NCBI GenBank assembly: GCA_021793095.1
Contig: JAJYTK010000007.1
Location: forward strand, 1-13,259
DNA length: 13,259 nt
Reading direction: 5' to 3'
Origin: Pseudomonadota bacterium
GTDB taxonomy: Bacteria > Pseudomonadota > Gammaproteobacteria > Burkholderiales > Burkholderiaceae_B
Shown here piece by piece: positions 1-6,578 of this stretch. Each line of letters starts with the position of its first letter. Position 1 is the stretch's first letter. The position numbers and the translations under genes are program-made. The notes below the pieces were generated by a model. That model did not search any database and was not told the DNA's origin. It saw only the letters and a program-made list of their open reading frames with translations.

Positions 1-447
1 GATCTTAAACATGCGCTCGTAAGATTGACGCAAAGACCCTGCCTCGGTCACTAACTCTCCAGCCGCGTAGAAATCTTCCTGGCTATTTTGCAGCGTAAAC
101 TCAGCACGATCTAATAAACGCAATGCCTGGTCAGAGACTCCGGTAGCACTGGTTGAATCTTCATCCCAAGTGCTATCAAAGGTGTAGCGATTTAAGGAAA
201 TATGAAACGACTGCTCCGAGGCGGCTTCCTCGACAAATAACTGAGCCGCCGTATATTTTTCATTGGCCTCATTAACCAAGCGAATGAAATTTTGTTGCTC
301 AACAATATTATGTAAGCCTAAATTGGCAAAACGCAGCGACAGTACACCGAGCGCGGCGCCGGAAATTAGCATGAACAAAAAAAAGAACAGCACCAGCAAT
401 AAGCTTGTTCGTACTTTTAAATTTCTAAATTGAAACCAGCGACGCAT
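1..447 (-). CDS. Methyl-accepting chemotaxis protein, N-terminal part (truncated by window edge)
   Basis: The frame is open from an ATG at 447 to base 1, giving 149 codons with no stop, so the gene continues outside the window. The start MRRWFQFRNLKVRTSL is a short basic cytoplasmic leader. A hydrophobic membrane segment follows (about residues 15-37, rich in Leu and Phe). From about residue 38 the protein is hydrophilic and helical, as expected for a periplasmic four-helix-bundle (Tar/Tsr type) ligand-binding domain. The HAMP and methyl-accepting signalling domains lie beyond the edge. A good Shine-Dalgarno, AGGAGA, sits just before the ATG. The gene follows cheW by 86 bases on the same strand, the position held by the tar/tsr-like receptor in Bordetella-type loci. 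The ligand cannot be inferred. The receptor call rests on topology and context, since no signature domain is visible. Confidence 0.8.
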   Translation of the reverse strand, partial: MRRWFQFRNLKVRTSLLLVLFFFLFMLISGAALGVLSLRFANLGLHNIVEQQNFIRLVNEANEKYTAAQLFVEEAASEQSFHISLNRYTFDSTWDEDSTSATGVSDQALRLLDRAEFTLQNSQEDFYAAGELVTEAGSLRQSYERMFKI

Positions 448-533
448 CCTATTCTCCTATCTCGGCAGGCCCCGGCTACCTGCGGCAAATGGGCCTACTA
501 TTTATTTTGATGTCCCGCAAAATTGCATGAACC

Positions 534-1034
534 TTATGAAGACAAGCCTTCGACCAATTCCATTTCCTCACTGGTGATGAGCTTTTCTATATCCACTAAA
601 ATCAACATCCGTTCATCAATAGTGCCAATCCCCACCAAATACTCAGTTGAGAAAGCACTGCTGCCAAATTGGGGGGCATCACTGATCTGCTCCGCCGCGA
701 GTGTGAGCACATCAGACACGCCATCCACCACCACCCCAATCACCCTATCTGCCACATTTAAAATGACCACCACCGTCTGATTGTCATATTTGACATCGGG
801 CAGATTAAACTTGATGCGCATATCAATAATGGGCACAATAACGCCCCGCAAATTGGTCACCCCCTTTACAAAAGGCGGGACGTTTGCGATGCGCGTCACA
901 CTTTGCTCTTGATAGCCACGGATCTCTTGTACTTTTAAAATATCAATGCCATATTCCTGCTCATTCAGAACAAAGACCAAAAACTCCTGGCGTCCTGAAA
1001 CCGTGTCTGCATTATTGGCTTTTTGATAGGTCAT
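534..1034 (-). CDS. cheW: Chemotaxis coupling protein CheW
   Basis: A 166-residue protein, the same size as E. coli CheW (167). It is a cytoplasmic adaptor that links chemoreceptors to the CheA kinase. Nearly the whole length aligns with the CheW fold: [20 protein letters not shown] (residues 16-35), then KVQEIRGY, the receptor/CheA contact segment [17 protein letters not shown] (57-73), and STEYLVGIG followed by [11 protein letters not shown] near the end. The conserved Arg of NLRG is Arg63, matching the functionally important Arg62 of E. coli CheW. The start is the ATG at 1034, with GAGG/GGGGA just upstream. The gene lies 43 bases after cheA on the same strand and is almost certainly cotranscribed with motAB-cheA. 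Nothing is missing or unusual. Confidence 0.97.
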   Translation of the reverse strand: MTYQKANNADTVSGRQEFLVFVLNEQEYGIDILKVQEIRGYQEQSVTRIANVPPFVKGVTNLRGVIVPIIDMRIKFNLPDVKYDNQTVVVILNVADRVIGVVVDGVSDVLTLAAEQISDAPQFGSSAFSTEYLVGIGTIDERMLILVDIEKLITSEEMELVEGLSS

Positions 1035-1077
1035 GACCTCGTTCCCCTATGCTTTGGTAATTTGTATCTAAATGACT

Positions 1078-3210
1078 TTAATTCACCTCACTTTGCACCA
1101 AGCGATCCGCATAGGAACCACCCGCACGGTCCCTATTCATGCGGTGCAAAGCAAATACATCAACAATCAATGCCACACTGCCATCACCCAAAATGGTCGC
1201 TGCTGATATTCCAGGGATTTTTTTGTAATTAGTCTCTAAGTTTTTGACGACCACCTGATGCTGCCCCAATAGCTGATCAACCAACAAGGCAAAGCGCGTG
1301 TCCTCGGCTTGTAGCACCACGGCAATGGCACGGGTGGGATCAGGCTCATACGCAGCCACGCCAAATACCTCGCCCAACGACACTACCGGTAAATACTCAC
1401 CGCGGACATACAACACATGCTCACCGGCGGTCATGGTCCGTAATTGCGCGGCCTCGGGTTGCATGGACTCCATCACATGACTGAGCGGCAAAATAAACAC
1501 CTCATCGCCTACTTTGACTGACATCCCATCTAAGATGGCCAAAGTTAAGGGCAATACAATTCGCGTCGTGGTCCCTTGACCCTTTTCTGAGGTGACATAC
1601 ACATGCCCCCCCATGCCTTGAATATTGCGCCGTACCACATCCATGCCAACGCCGCGCCCAGAAATCTCGGTCACTTTCTCAGCCGTGGAAAATCCTGGTG
1701 CAAACAACAACTGCCAAAGCTCTTCGTCTGGGATGTTTTCATTGCTCACCAGACCTTGCTGCATGGCCTTTTTTAGAATTTTTTCGCGGTTGAGCCCGGC
1801 ACCATCATCCATGACCTCAATAATGATGTGCCCCCCCTGGTGTTGTGCAGATAGCGTCAATACGCCCTCTGGGTCCTTGCCCGCTGCAATGCGTTGCTCA
1901 GGCATTTCCAAGCCATGATCGATGCTGTTGCGCACCAAATGAGTCAGGGGATCAATGATGCGTTGGATCAAACTCTTATCCAGCTCTGTGGCTTGGCCTC
2001 GGGTTACCAAGCGAATGTTTTTACCCAAGCGTTGTGCATTTTCTCGGACCACTCTGGGGAAACGATTAAACACATAATCCATAGGCACCATACGAATGGC
2101 CATCACTGCCTCTTGCAAGTCACGGGCATTACGTTCGAGCTGCTCTATGCCGTTGAGTAAACGATCATGCAAGACAGGGTCCAGATCTGTTGCCGTTTGC
2201 ACCAGCATGGCTTGGGTGATCACCAACTCACCCACCAAATTAATAATCTGATCTACCCGCTCCACTCCCACCCGCAGCGTACTAGAATCACCACGACGTG
2301 ACGCTTCGGGCCGCGGCGCACCCGCCGCATCTGCCACTGTTTTTTTCTGCGACTGAGCCGCTGCCTCAGAGGCACCTGGTGCTGCTGATGGTGATGCTGC
2401 CGATGGTTTAGGTGTTGATGCTGCCGATGTTTCAGGTGTTGGATCTGCAGATACAGCGCTTGTTGATTCTGCAGGCGTGGCACTTGTTGATTCTGCAGAT
2501 GTGGCGGCGATTGATTCTGTCGCTACCTCTGTCGGCGCGTTTAAACTCTCTACAGCATCTGCCGGTAAAGGGGCCTGCGATGTGGTGATTTGATCTTCAT
2601 TCACCACAAAACAGCTCACGGCGATAATATCAGCGACTGCCGTCGTGGTATCCAACCAAAAAGTGATGGCGTCCTCTTTAGATTCCTCGTGCAATACCTC
2701 GCCCATGAGAGCCATCTCATTTCTCAAAGCAGCGGCATCCCGAGGGCGAATAGACTCAATATGTATTTTTAAATATTTCTTTTCGGCCTGGGCTGCAGGA
2801 TCGCTATGGATGGGTTGCTGCCTTAAGTCCATCAATTGCTCTCTGATGGATTGACTATGCTCTGGGGCCAAAGGCGTTGACTGTCTATAGGCCGCCACCA
2901 TATCTGAAAGCACATCTTTGGTCGCCAAAAACAAATCGATCATTTCGGCACGTAGCGGCAATTTGCCATTGCGAATGTCGTCCAAAACATTTTCCAACAC
3001 ATGAGTTGTTTCGGCGAGATCTTCAAATGTGCCAAAGGTCGCTGCCCCCCCTTTTATTGAATGGGCCGCCCTAAAAATTGCATTGAGATCATCTGCATTG
3101 GGAGCGTCCACATCCAGCGCCAGCAGCAAGCCCTCCATCTCGGCCAGCAGCTCGTCTGCTTCATCAAAGAAGGTATCGAAAAATTGGCTTAAATCTAAAC
3201 CGGAACTCAT
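1078..3210 (-). CDS. cheA: Chemotaxis histidine kinase CheA
   Basis: A 710-residue soluble kinase that phosphorylates CheY and CheB in response to receptors. Five domains can be read. P1 (HPt, about 1-115) has the phospho-acceptor motif AHSIKGG with His50. P2 (about 145-210) has CFVVNEDQIT, close to the E. coli P2 ending, so CheY/CheB docking is present. P3 dimerisation (about 312-375) contains LVGELVITQAML. P4 ATPase (about 376-555) has the N box HLVRNSIDHG (424-433), G1 DDGAG (468-472), F box LFAPGFST (502-509) and G2 GRGVGMDVV (518-526). P5 (about 558-705) is CheW-like. The P2-P3 linker (about 212-310) is unusually long and rich in Ala, Ser, Thr and Pro, with six 8-residue repeats. The ATG at 3210 has AGGGGG upstream, and MSSGLDLSQFFDTFFDEADE is a typical betaproteobacterial CheA beginning. 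All catalytic residues appear intact. Confidence 0.97.
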   Translation of the reverse strand: MSSGLDLSQFFDTFFDEADELLAEMEGLLLALDVDAPNADDLNAIFRAAHSIKGGAATFGTFEDLAETTHVLENVLDDIRNGKLPLRAEMIDLFLATKDVLSDMVAAYRQSTPLAPEHSQSIREQLMDLRQQPIHSDPAAQAEKKYLKIHIESIRPRDAAALRNEMALMGEVLHEESKEDAITFWLDTTTAVADIIAVSCFVVNEDQITTSQAPLPADAVESLNAPTEVATESIAATSAESTSATPAESTSAVSADPTPETSAASTPKPSAASPSAAPGASEAAAQSQKKTVADAAGAPRPEASRRGDSSTLRVGVERVDQIINLVGELVITQAMLVQTATDLDPVLHDRLLNGIEQLERNARDLQEAVMAIRMVPMDYVFNRFPRVVRENAQRLGKNIRLVTRGQATELDKSLIQRIIDPLTHLVRNSIDHGLEMPEQRIAAGKDPEGVLTLSAQHQGGHIIIEVMDDGAGLNREKILKKAMQQGLVSNENIPDEELWQLLFAPGFSTAEKVTEISGRGVGMDVVRRNIQGMGGHVYVTSEKGQGTTTRIVLPLTLAILDGMSVKVGDEVFILPLSHVMESMQPEAAQLRTMTAGEHVLYVRGEYLPVVSLGEVFGVAAYEPDPTRAIAVVLQAEDTRFALLVDQLLGQHQVVVKNLETNYKKIPGISAATILGDGSVALIVDVFALHRMNRDRAGGSYADRLVQSEVN
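2377..2520 (-). repeat. Six degenerate 24-bp tandem repeats inside the cheA linker
   Basis: Six consecutive 24-bp units encode CheA residues 231-278 as 8-residue repeats: TESIAATS, AESTSATP, AESTSAVS, ADPTPETS, AASTPKPS, AASPSAAP. The DNA shows the same period. On the plus strand cttgttgattctgcag recurs exactly at 2459 and 2483, and gatgctgccgatg at 2393 and 2417, each offset by 24. Related gttgatnctg starts recur at 2414, 2438, 2462 and 2486, with a degenerate copy at 2510. The unit is a multiple of three, so copy-number change would lengthen or shorten the P2-P3 linker without a frameshift. Confidence 0.88.
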
Positions 3211-3269
3211 CTTGCCCCCTGCAAAAACAGATTGTTACACTCAACAACCAAGACCCTTTACGGCACGCT

Positions 3270-4187
3270 CTAAGGTGCACTGTCTGTACTGTCGGCAGTC
3301 TCCTGCTCATCCACCGCATTGGGCATAATTTGCCCCGCATCATGATCTGCCGGTATGTGACGTTCCTGCTGAGCATCCATTTGCTCTTCTGCTTGGCGAC
3401 TAAGCGCGACAATACTGATACGTCTATTAACGGCTGCTTCGGGATCTTCTTTAACTAAATTGACTGTGGATGCTAATCCCGATATTTGCTTGACTTTATT
3501 TTCAGCCAATCCACCAGCGACTAACTCGCGGCGGGCGGCATTGGCACGATCAGAGGACAGCTCCCAATTGCTGTACTCCCGCTCGCCTTGGACGTATTGG
3601 TGAGCATCGGTGTGCCCCGCAATCAATAACCGATTAGGAAGCTCGTTGAGCGGCTTACTCAAAGAGCGCAAAATTTCGCGCATATAGGGTTGCACCTGGG
3701 CGCTCCCCAAATCAAACATAGGACGGTTTTTCTGATCCACTATCTGTATGCGCAACCCCTCATGAGTCATGTCAATGAGCAGCTGAGGTCGAAATTCCTT
3801 GAGCACAGGATCAGAAGCGATCAGCTGATCGAGCTCTTCGCGCAGCGCTTGCAAACGCTCTCGATCGCGTTGATACCCCTCAATTTGCTCAGGGGGCAAT
3901 GGATAATCCTGCGGGATTACACTGGGATGTCCACCCGGAATGACGCTGCGCGCATGATCGGTATTTAACCCACCGCGGATGGCTTCTATCAACGGCATAC
4001 GAAAATACTCAGCAATGGTTTTCAGCTCTTCACGAGGGATCAATGACAGCACCCACATCACCAAAAAGAAAGCCATCATGGCAGTCATGAAGTCTGCATA
4101 AGCAATCTTCCAACTGCTGGCCCGCCGTGGTAAGGAACTGCGCCGCGAACGGCGCACAATAATGAGAGGGCGATTTCTGCTACTCAT
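3270..4187 (-). CDS. motB: Flagellar stator protein MotB
   Basis: A 305-residue inner-membrane protein (E. coli MotB is 308). With MotA it forms the ion-conducting stator and anchors it to peptidoglycan. A basic N-terminus is followed by the single membrane helix, WKIAYADFMTAMMAFFLVMW (about 26-45). Its Asp32 is the ion-binding residue, at the same number as in E. coli. A plug/linker region follows, then an OmpA-like peptidoglycan-binding domain with LLIAGHTDAH (187-196), SSDRANAARREL (211-222) and NRRISI (254-259). The last roughly 35 residues are a polar tail rich in Asp, Glu and Gln. The ATG at 4187 starts 5 bases after the motA stop, with AGGGG overlapping the end of motA, so translation is probably coupled. 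cheA follows after 59 bases. The close match to E. coli suggests proton use; that is inferred from similarity. Confidence 0.97.
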   Translation of the reverse strand: MSSRNRPLIIVRRSRRSSLPRRASSWKIAYADFMTAMMAFFLVMWVLSLIPREELKTIAEYFRMPLIEAIRGGLNTDHARSVIPGGHPSVIPQDYPLPPEQIEGYQRDRERLQALREELDQLIASDPVLKEFRPQLLIDMTHEGLRIQIVDQKNRPMFDLGSAQVQPYMREILRSLSKPLNELPNRLLIAGHTDAHQYVQGEREYSNWELSSDRANAARRELVAGGLAENKVKQISGLASTVNLVKEDPEAAVNRRISIVALSRQAEEQMDAQQERHIPADHDAGQIMPNAVDEQETADSTDSAP

Positions 4188-4192
4188 GGGCG

Positions 4193-5074
4193 CTACCCCT
4201 GAGTGGCATCATGACGTGAGCGGCCTTCCTGCCGGATACGCTCTTCCATCTCAAAAAACGTAGGCCGTTCAGAGCTGAATAACACCTTGCGTCCAAACTC
4301 CAGAGCAATCTGTGCTGGATACCCACTCATGCTAGCGACCAGAGTCACCTTGATACTTTCTAGCATGGCCACGGCGCGATCATTTTTTCTCTCGATGACC
4401 GCTGCAATTGGCCCCACAAAACCATAGGCCAGCAAGATTCCTAGAAACGTCCCCACCATTGCCTTGGAAATCAGATCGGCCAAAATAGCTGGGGGTTGAT
4501 CCACTGAAGCCAAGGCTTTGATCACCCCCAAGACAGCTGCCACAATACCAAATGCGGGTAGCGCATCTGCCACGGTATAAAGAGCAGATGAAGGCACATT
4601 GCGCTCTAATAAAAAGGTTTCTATTTCTTGATCCATGATGGCCTCAACCTCGTGGGGGCTGAGGTTTCCGCTAATAATGACGCGCATATAATCGCAAATG
4701 AACCCCACCAACAACGGGTCTTTCAACAACGCCGGATAGGCCTGAAAAATGGGGCTGTCATGCGGTTCTTCAATATCGTTCTCAACCGTCATCAAACCCT
4801 CGCGGCGGGCTTTGCTCAGCAACACATACATCAAGCTCATTAGCTCGAGTGCCATTGTTTTGTTATAGGGACTGGGCTTGACGGCTTCGATCAAAGCGCG
4901 CAACATCAAACGCAAGGAACGCCCATTACTGGCGGCCAAATAGGCCCCTAAGGCTGCCCCACCGATCAAGGTAAACTCAAAAGGTTGATACAGGGCTCCC
5001 AAATGCCCACCCAAGGCCACAAAGCTACCAAAAACAGCGATAAAGACTATTAAATATCCGACAATAATAAACAC
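4193..5074 (-). CDS. motA: Flagellar stator protein MotA (GTG start)
   Basis: An integral membrane protein that couples ion flow to flagellar rotation with MotB. I place the start at GTG 5074, giving 293 residues (E. coli 295) and the usual beginning MFIIVGYLIVF. With that start Arg90, Glu98, Pro173 and Pro222 fall at exactly the E. coli numbers of the torque- and proton-path residues, which supports the choice strongly. AAGG lies 6 bases upstream. The frame stays open back to a TTG at 5176, but that would add 34 hydrophilic residues and would lie inside the candidate promoter. Four membrane segments are visible (about 2-20, 33-49, 172-190, 203-225). Other family landmarks are SLMYVLLSKARREG (80-93), ADALPAFGIVAAV (169-181), MVGTFLGILLAYGF (206-219) and a C-terminal EFGRK. 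It is first in the motAB-cheAW unit. Confidence 0.93.
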   Translation of the reverse strand: MFIIVGYLIVFIAVFGSFVALGGHLGALYQPFEFTLIGGAALGAYLAASNGRSLRLMLRALIEAVKPSPYNKTMALELMSLMYVLLSKARREGLMTVENDIEEPHDSPIFQAYPALLKDPLLVGFICDYMRVIISGNLSPHEVEAIMDQEIETFLLERNVPSSALYTVADALPAFGIVAAVLGVIKALASVDQPPAILADLISKAMVGTFLGILLAYGFVGPIAAVIERKNDRAVAMLESIKVTLVASMSGYPAQIALEFGRKVLFSSERPTFFEMEERIRQEGRSRHDATQG

Positions 5075-5152
5075 GAGTTGCCTTTTATCTATCCACGCCC
5101 TCCTATGATCGTCTCTTTTAGAACAGTACGATAAAGCTATTAATCCCCTTTT

Positions 5153-5179
5153 TGGTCGGCTAATTGACGCTTTCAATTA
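5153..5179 (-). promoter_or_regulatory. Candidate sigma-28 (FliA) promoter for motA
   Basis: On the minus strand TAATTGAA, an 11-base spacer and GCCGACCA can be read. Against the FliA consensus TAAAGTTT-N11-GCCGATAA the -10 matches 6 of 8 but the -35 only 3 of 8. It lies between the flhC terminator and the motA GTG start, leaving a leader of about 70 bases. The position is what a late, FliA-dependent motAB-cheAW unit would need. The weak -35 keeps this a candidate only. Confidence 0.4.
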
Positions 5180-5198
5180 TTTCTTGTTTATATGGGCA

Positions 5199-5221
5199 TT
5201 AAAAAAGGGCCAAGCGGCCCT
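5199..5221 (-). terminator. Intrinsic terminator after flhC
   Basis: Read on the minus strand, a perfect 6-bp stem AGGGCC / GGCCCT with loop GCTT (5206-5221) is followed by a T-rich run (complement of 5201-5206). It begins 8 bases after the flhC stop. It would end the flhDC transcript and separate it from motAB-cheAW, which then needs its own promoter. Confidence 0.85.
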
Positions 5222-5229
5222 GAAATTAT

Positions 5230-5820
5230 TTACTGCACATGATCATTTTGACCTGAGCGAGCGCGTTTTTTCTTTTTCCTGATGACGCGGCTTGCCTGGG
5301 TTTTCCCAGCCCGTGGAGGCGGTTTACAAATACCACAGACAAACCCATTGGTGAGCGCCTGGGCATGGGCCACAAAATTACCCTGGCAGGACGCGCACTG
5401 TGCCATTTGCATCATCTCACTTTCAAAAAAACGCACCAACACCCAAGCCCGAGTAAAGCTCAGCACAGGCTCATCACCCGCCCCCTCTAATCGCCCCGCT
5501 GAAGCTTGCTCAAGATAAAGTCTATAGCTCTCAACCAAGGCCTCACCTTTGGGTAGAGAGGTACAAAGGCTCATGTACTGATAAATACTGTAGAAAATAG
5601 TTGCATGTATATTGGGCAGCCAAGTCGTAAACCAGTCGACAGAAAACGGCAACATGCCCTTGGGAGGTGACTCTTGCCGCACCTCGCGATATAAGCGCGC
5701 CAAACGCTCATAGCTCAGCGAAGTCTCGGCCTGCAAGACCTGCAAGCGAGCACCAAGGTGAATCATACGGGTCGCCAAGTGGATGTCTTTGGCTTCCTGA
5801 GAAACACTGCGCGTGGCCAT
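5230..5820 (-). CDS. flhC: Flagellar master transcriptional activator subunit FlhC
   Basis: A 196-residue protein (E. coli 192). It forms the FlhD4C2 complex with FlhD, binds promoters of early flagellar genes and recruits RNA polymerase. Family features include SFTRAWVLVRFFESEM (121-136) and the four-cysteine zinc site CASC...CGIC at Cys142, Cys145, Cys162 and Cys165, with the same spacing as E. coli Cys137, 140, 157 and 160. A basic C-terminal run, RKKKKRAR (181-188), is consistent with nucleic acid contact. The ATG at 5820 lies 3 bases after the flhD stop. Its Shine-Dalgarno GGAGG is inside the end of flhD with 8-base spacing, so the two are translationally coupled. A strong terminator follows the stop. 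No defects are seen. Confidence 0.97.
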   Translation of the reverse strand: MATRSVSQEAKDIHLATRMIHLGARLQVLQAETSLSYERLARLYREVRQESPPKGMLPFSVDWFTTWLPNIHATIFYSIYQYMSLCTSLPKGEALVESYRLYLEQASAGRLEGAGDEPVLSFTRAWVLVRFFESEMMQMAQCASCQGNFVAHAQALTNGFVCGICKPPPRAGKTQASRVIRKKKKRARSGQNDHVQ

Positions 5821-5823
5821 TGA

Positions 5824-6165
5824 TTAGGCCTCCGAAGGGTCCGCCGCTAACGAGGCGGTAGCGCGCTGTGCTAGCAAGATCGTTGAATGCGCTTCTTGTA
5901 GTACACCACCCAAGACATCCTTGGACAAGGTCTTGAGCAACTCATAGTCATTTAAACGAAAGCCGCACAGCAACGAGCTGGAATTAGCCAAACGAATGAT
6001 TTGTGCAGGAGACAATCCTATCAAGGTTTCTGCAACATCTTCACTGATACCTAGACGATACATGCCTACATTCTTATTTTCTTTTAGTAGTCGCTGCGCC
6101 AAAATCAGATAAGAAAGATTGACTTCATGAATATCATCTAACAACTGATTTTCTGAATTAGACAT
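5824..6165 (-). CDS. flhD: Flagellar master transcriptional activator subunit FlhD
   Basis: A 113-residue protein (E. coli 116-119), the partner of FlhC in the flagellar class-1 activator. DDIHEVNLSYLILAQRLLKE (10-29) matches the E. coli segment IYDINLSYLLLAQRL. It is followed by YRLGISEDVAETLIGLSPAQ and by SLLCGFRLND, whose Cys67 corresponds to E. coli Cys65 of the inter-subunit disulphide. The start is the ATG at 6165, preceded by GGAG with 5-base spacing. The frame is open for 19 more codons to 6222, but that upstream ATG has no ribosome binding site and adds residues not seen in the family. It is the first gene of flhDC. The 5' region is long and rich in dyads, consistent with complex control of this regulator. 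Confidence 0.95.
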   Translation of the reverse strand: MSNSENQLLDDIHEVNLSYLILAQRLLKENKNVGMYRLGISEDVAETLIGLSPAQIIRLANSSSLLCGFRLNDYELLKTLSKDVLGGVLQEAHSTILLAQRATASLAADPSEA

Positions 6166-6330
6166 ATTTGCTCCAAATTTTTGCTGGCTTTGGAAGACCA
6201 GCGCAATGGTATAAAAACCCATTCATAAAGCGGCCATAGGCCTATGCACAAACCGCCTGTGAAAGTTTTATGCAACAAAGGTTTTAGGATGTGAGTATAT
6301 TAACAAAATATACCCAAACGAAAAAAACTA
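6166..6330 (-). promoter_or_regulatory. flhD 5' region with three dyad-symmetric elements
   Basis: This region lies between the small ORF stop and the flhD ATG. It holds three inverted repeats: GTATATT-AACAA-AATATAC at 6295-6313; a perfect 12-bp palindrome CATAGGCCTATG at 6235-6246; and GCTGG-N10-CCAGC at 6183-6202, ending about 18 bases before the flhD start and so able to fold near its ribosome binding site. TATACT within the first dyad resembles a sigma-70 -10 box on the minus strand, but I find no acceptable -35. The dyads may be operators, RNA hairpins or both; the sequence alone cannot separate these. Confidence 0.45.
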
Positions 6331-6341
6331 TTAACTTAGTT
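6321..6341 (-). terminator. Weak terminator-like hairpin over the small ORF stop
   Basis: On the minus strand AACTA-AGTTAA-TAGTT forms a 5-bp stem of mostly A/T pairs (6326-6341) followed by five more T residues (6325-6321). The small ORF stop TAA (6333-6331) is in its loop. The stem is thermodynamically poor, so termination would be partial at best. The arrangement could allow a ribosome finishing the small ORF to disrupt the stem. Confidence 0.25.
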
Positions 6342-6414
6342 GATGATTAATATCAAAAAAGCTCAAGCAAGTAAGCTGTTTTTCTTTGAGATATAACACC
6401 GCATAGATGGCCAT
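6331..6414 (-). CDS. Putative 27-residue small protein or leader peptide upstream of flhD
   Basis: The ATG at 6414 is preceded by AAGGAGGAGGAACAGCT, an exceptionally strong Shine-Dalgarno with 7-base spacing from the last GGAGG. The frame runs 27 codons to TAA. The peptide begins MAIYAVLYLKEK, has CLSFF in the middle and ends DINHQLS; it is weakly hydrophobic at the N-terminus, with no signal peptide or known domain that I recognise. A sigma-28-like promoter ends about 34 bases upstream of the ATG, placing the predicted RNA start near 6441. The stop overlaps a weak hairpin and T-run, and flhD begins 165 bases further on. It may be a leader peptide controlling flhDC, an independent small protein made with late flagellar genes, or a chance ORF. 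Support comes only from its translation and transcription signals. Confidence 0.42.
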   Translation of the reverse strand: MAIYAVLYLKEKQLTCLSFFDINHQLS

Positions 6415-6447
6415 AGCTGTTCCTCCTCCTTGTTTTCATTGGCAATT

Positions 6448-6474
6448 TGATCGGATAAATAGATTTTGGATTTA
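6448..6474 (-). promoter_or_regulatory. Candidate sigma-28 (FliA) promoter before the small ORF
   Basis: On the minus strand TAAATCCA, an 11-base spacer and TCCGATCA can be read. The core -35 TAAA is exact and the -10 matches 6 of 8 of GCCGATAA, with canonical spacing. This is a better -35 than the motA candidate. Predicted transcription starts near 6441, about 10 bases before the AAGGAGGAGG ribosome binding site. It points toward flhDC, so it could give flagellar feedback onto the master regulator or drive only the small ORF. Confidence 0.42.
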
Positions 6475-6512
6475 GTTTTTTCCAACCAAACGCCATACAT
6501 TTAACAACACAC

Positions 6513-6529
6513 TTAGTTTCAGAAACTAA
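6513..6529. promoter_or_regulatory. 17-bp perfect palindrome, possible operator
   Basis: TTAGTTTCAGAAACTAA is perfectly symmetric about the central A at 6521. It lies about 80 bases upstream of the start predicted for the sigma-28-like promoter, a reasonable distance for an activator or repressor site. I do not recognise the motif as belonging to a named regulator. The arms are A/T rich apart from the central CAG, so chance occurrence cannot be excluded. Confidence 0.35.
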
Positions 6530-6578
6530 CTAACACTGCAAGAGGTAGAGCTTACCACAGAAACCATTTAGATATAAA

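Noticed and set aside
464..483. GCAGG/CCTGC inverted repeat between cheW and the receptor gene
   Set aside because: Only a 5-bp stem and no T-run on the minus strand, so there is no support for a terminator.
479..504. Sigma-28-like TAAATAGT ... GCCGCAGG upstream of the receptor gene
   Set aside because: Spacing is 10 instead of 11 bases and the -10 matches only 4 of 8 after GCCG, so it was not listed as a promoter.
534..1034. Plus-strand ORFs antisense to cheW, cheA, motA, glpD and the P-type ATPase, up to 165 codons
   Set aside because: They lie opposite well-supported conserved genes, have no recognisable domains and lack ribosome binding sites; they are frame shadows.
2253..2483. Minus-strand alternative frame in the cheA linker rich in His, Gln and Arg
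   Set aside because: It is the translation of the tandem repeats in another frame and not a separate gene.
6166..6222. 19-codon N-terminal extension of flhD
   Set aside because: The upstream ATG lacks a Shine-Dalgarno while the ATG at 6165 has GGAG, and family members start at the latter.
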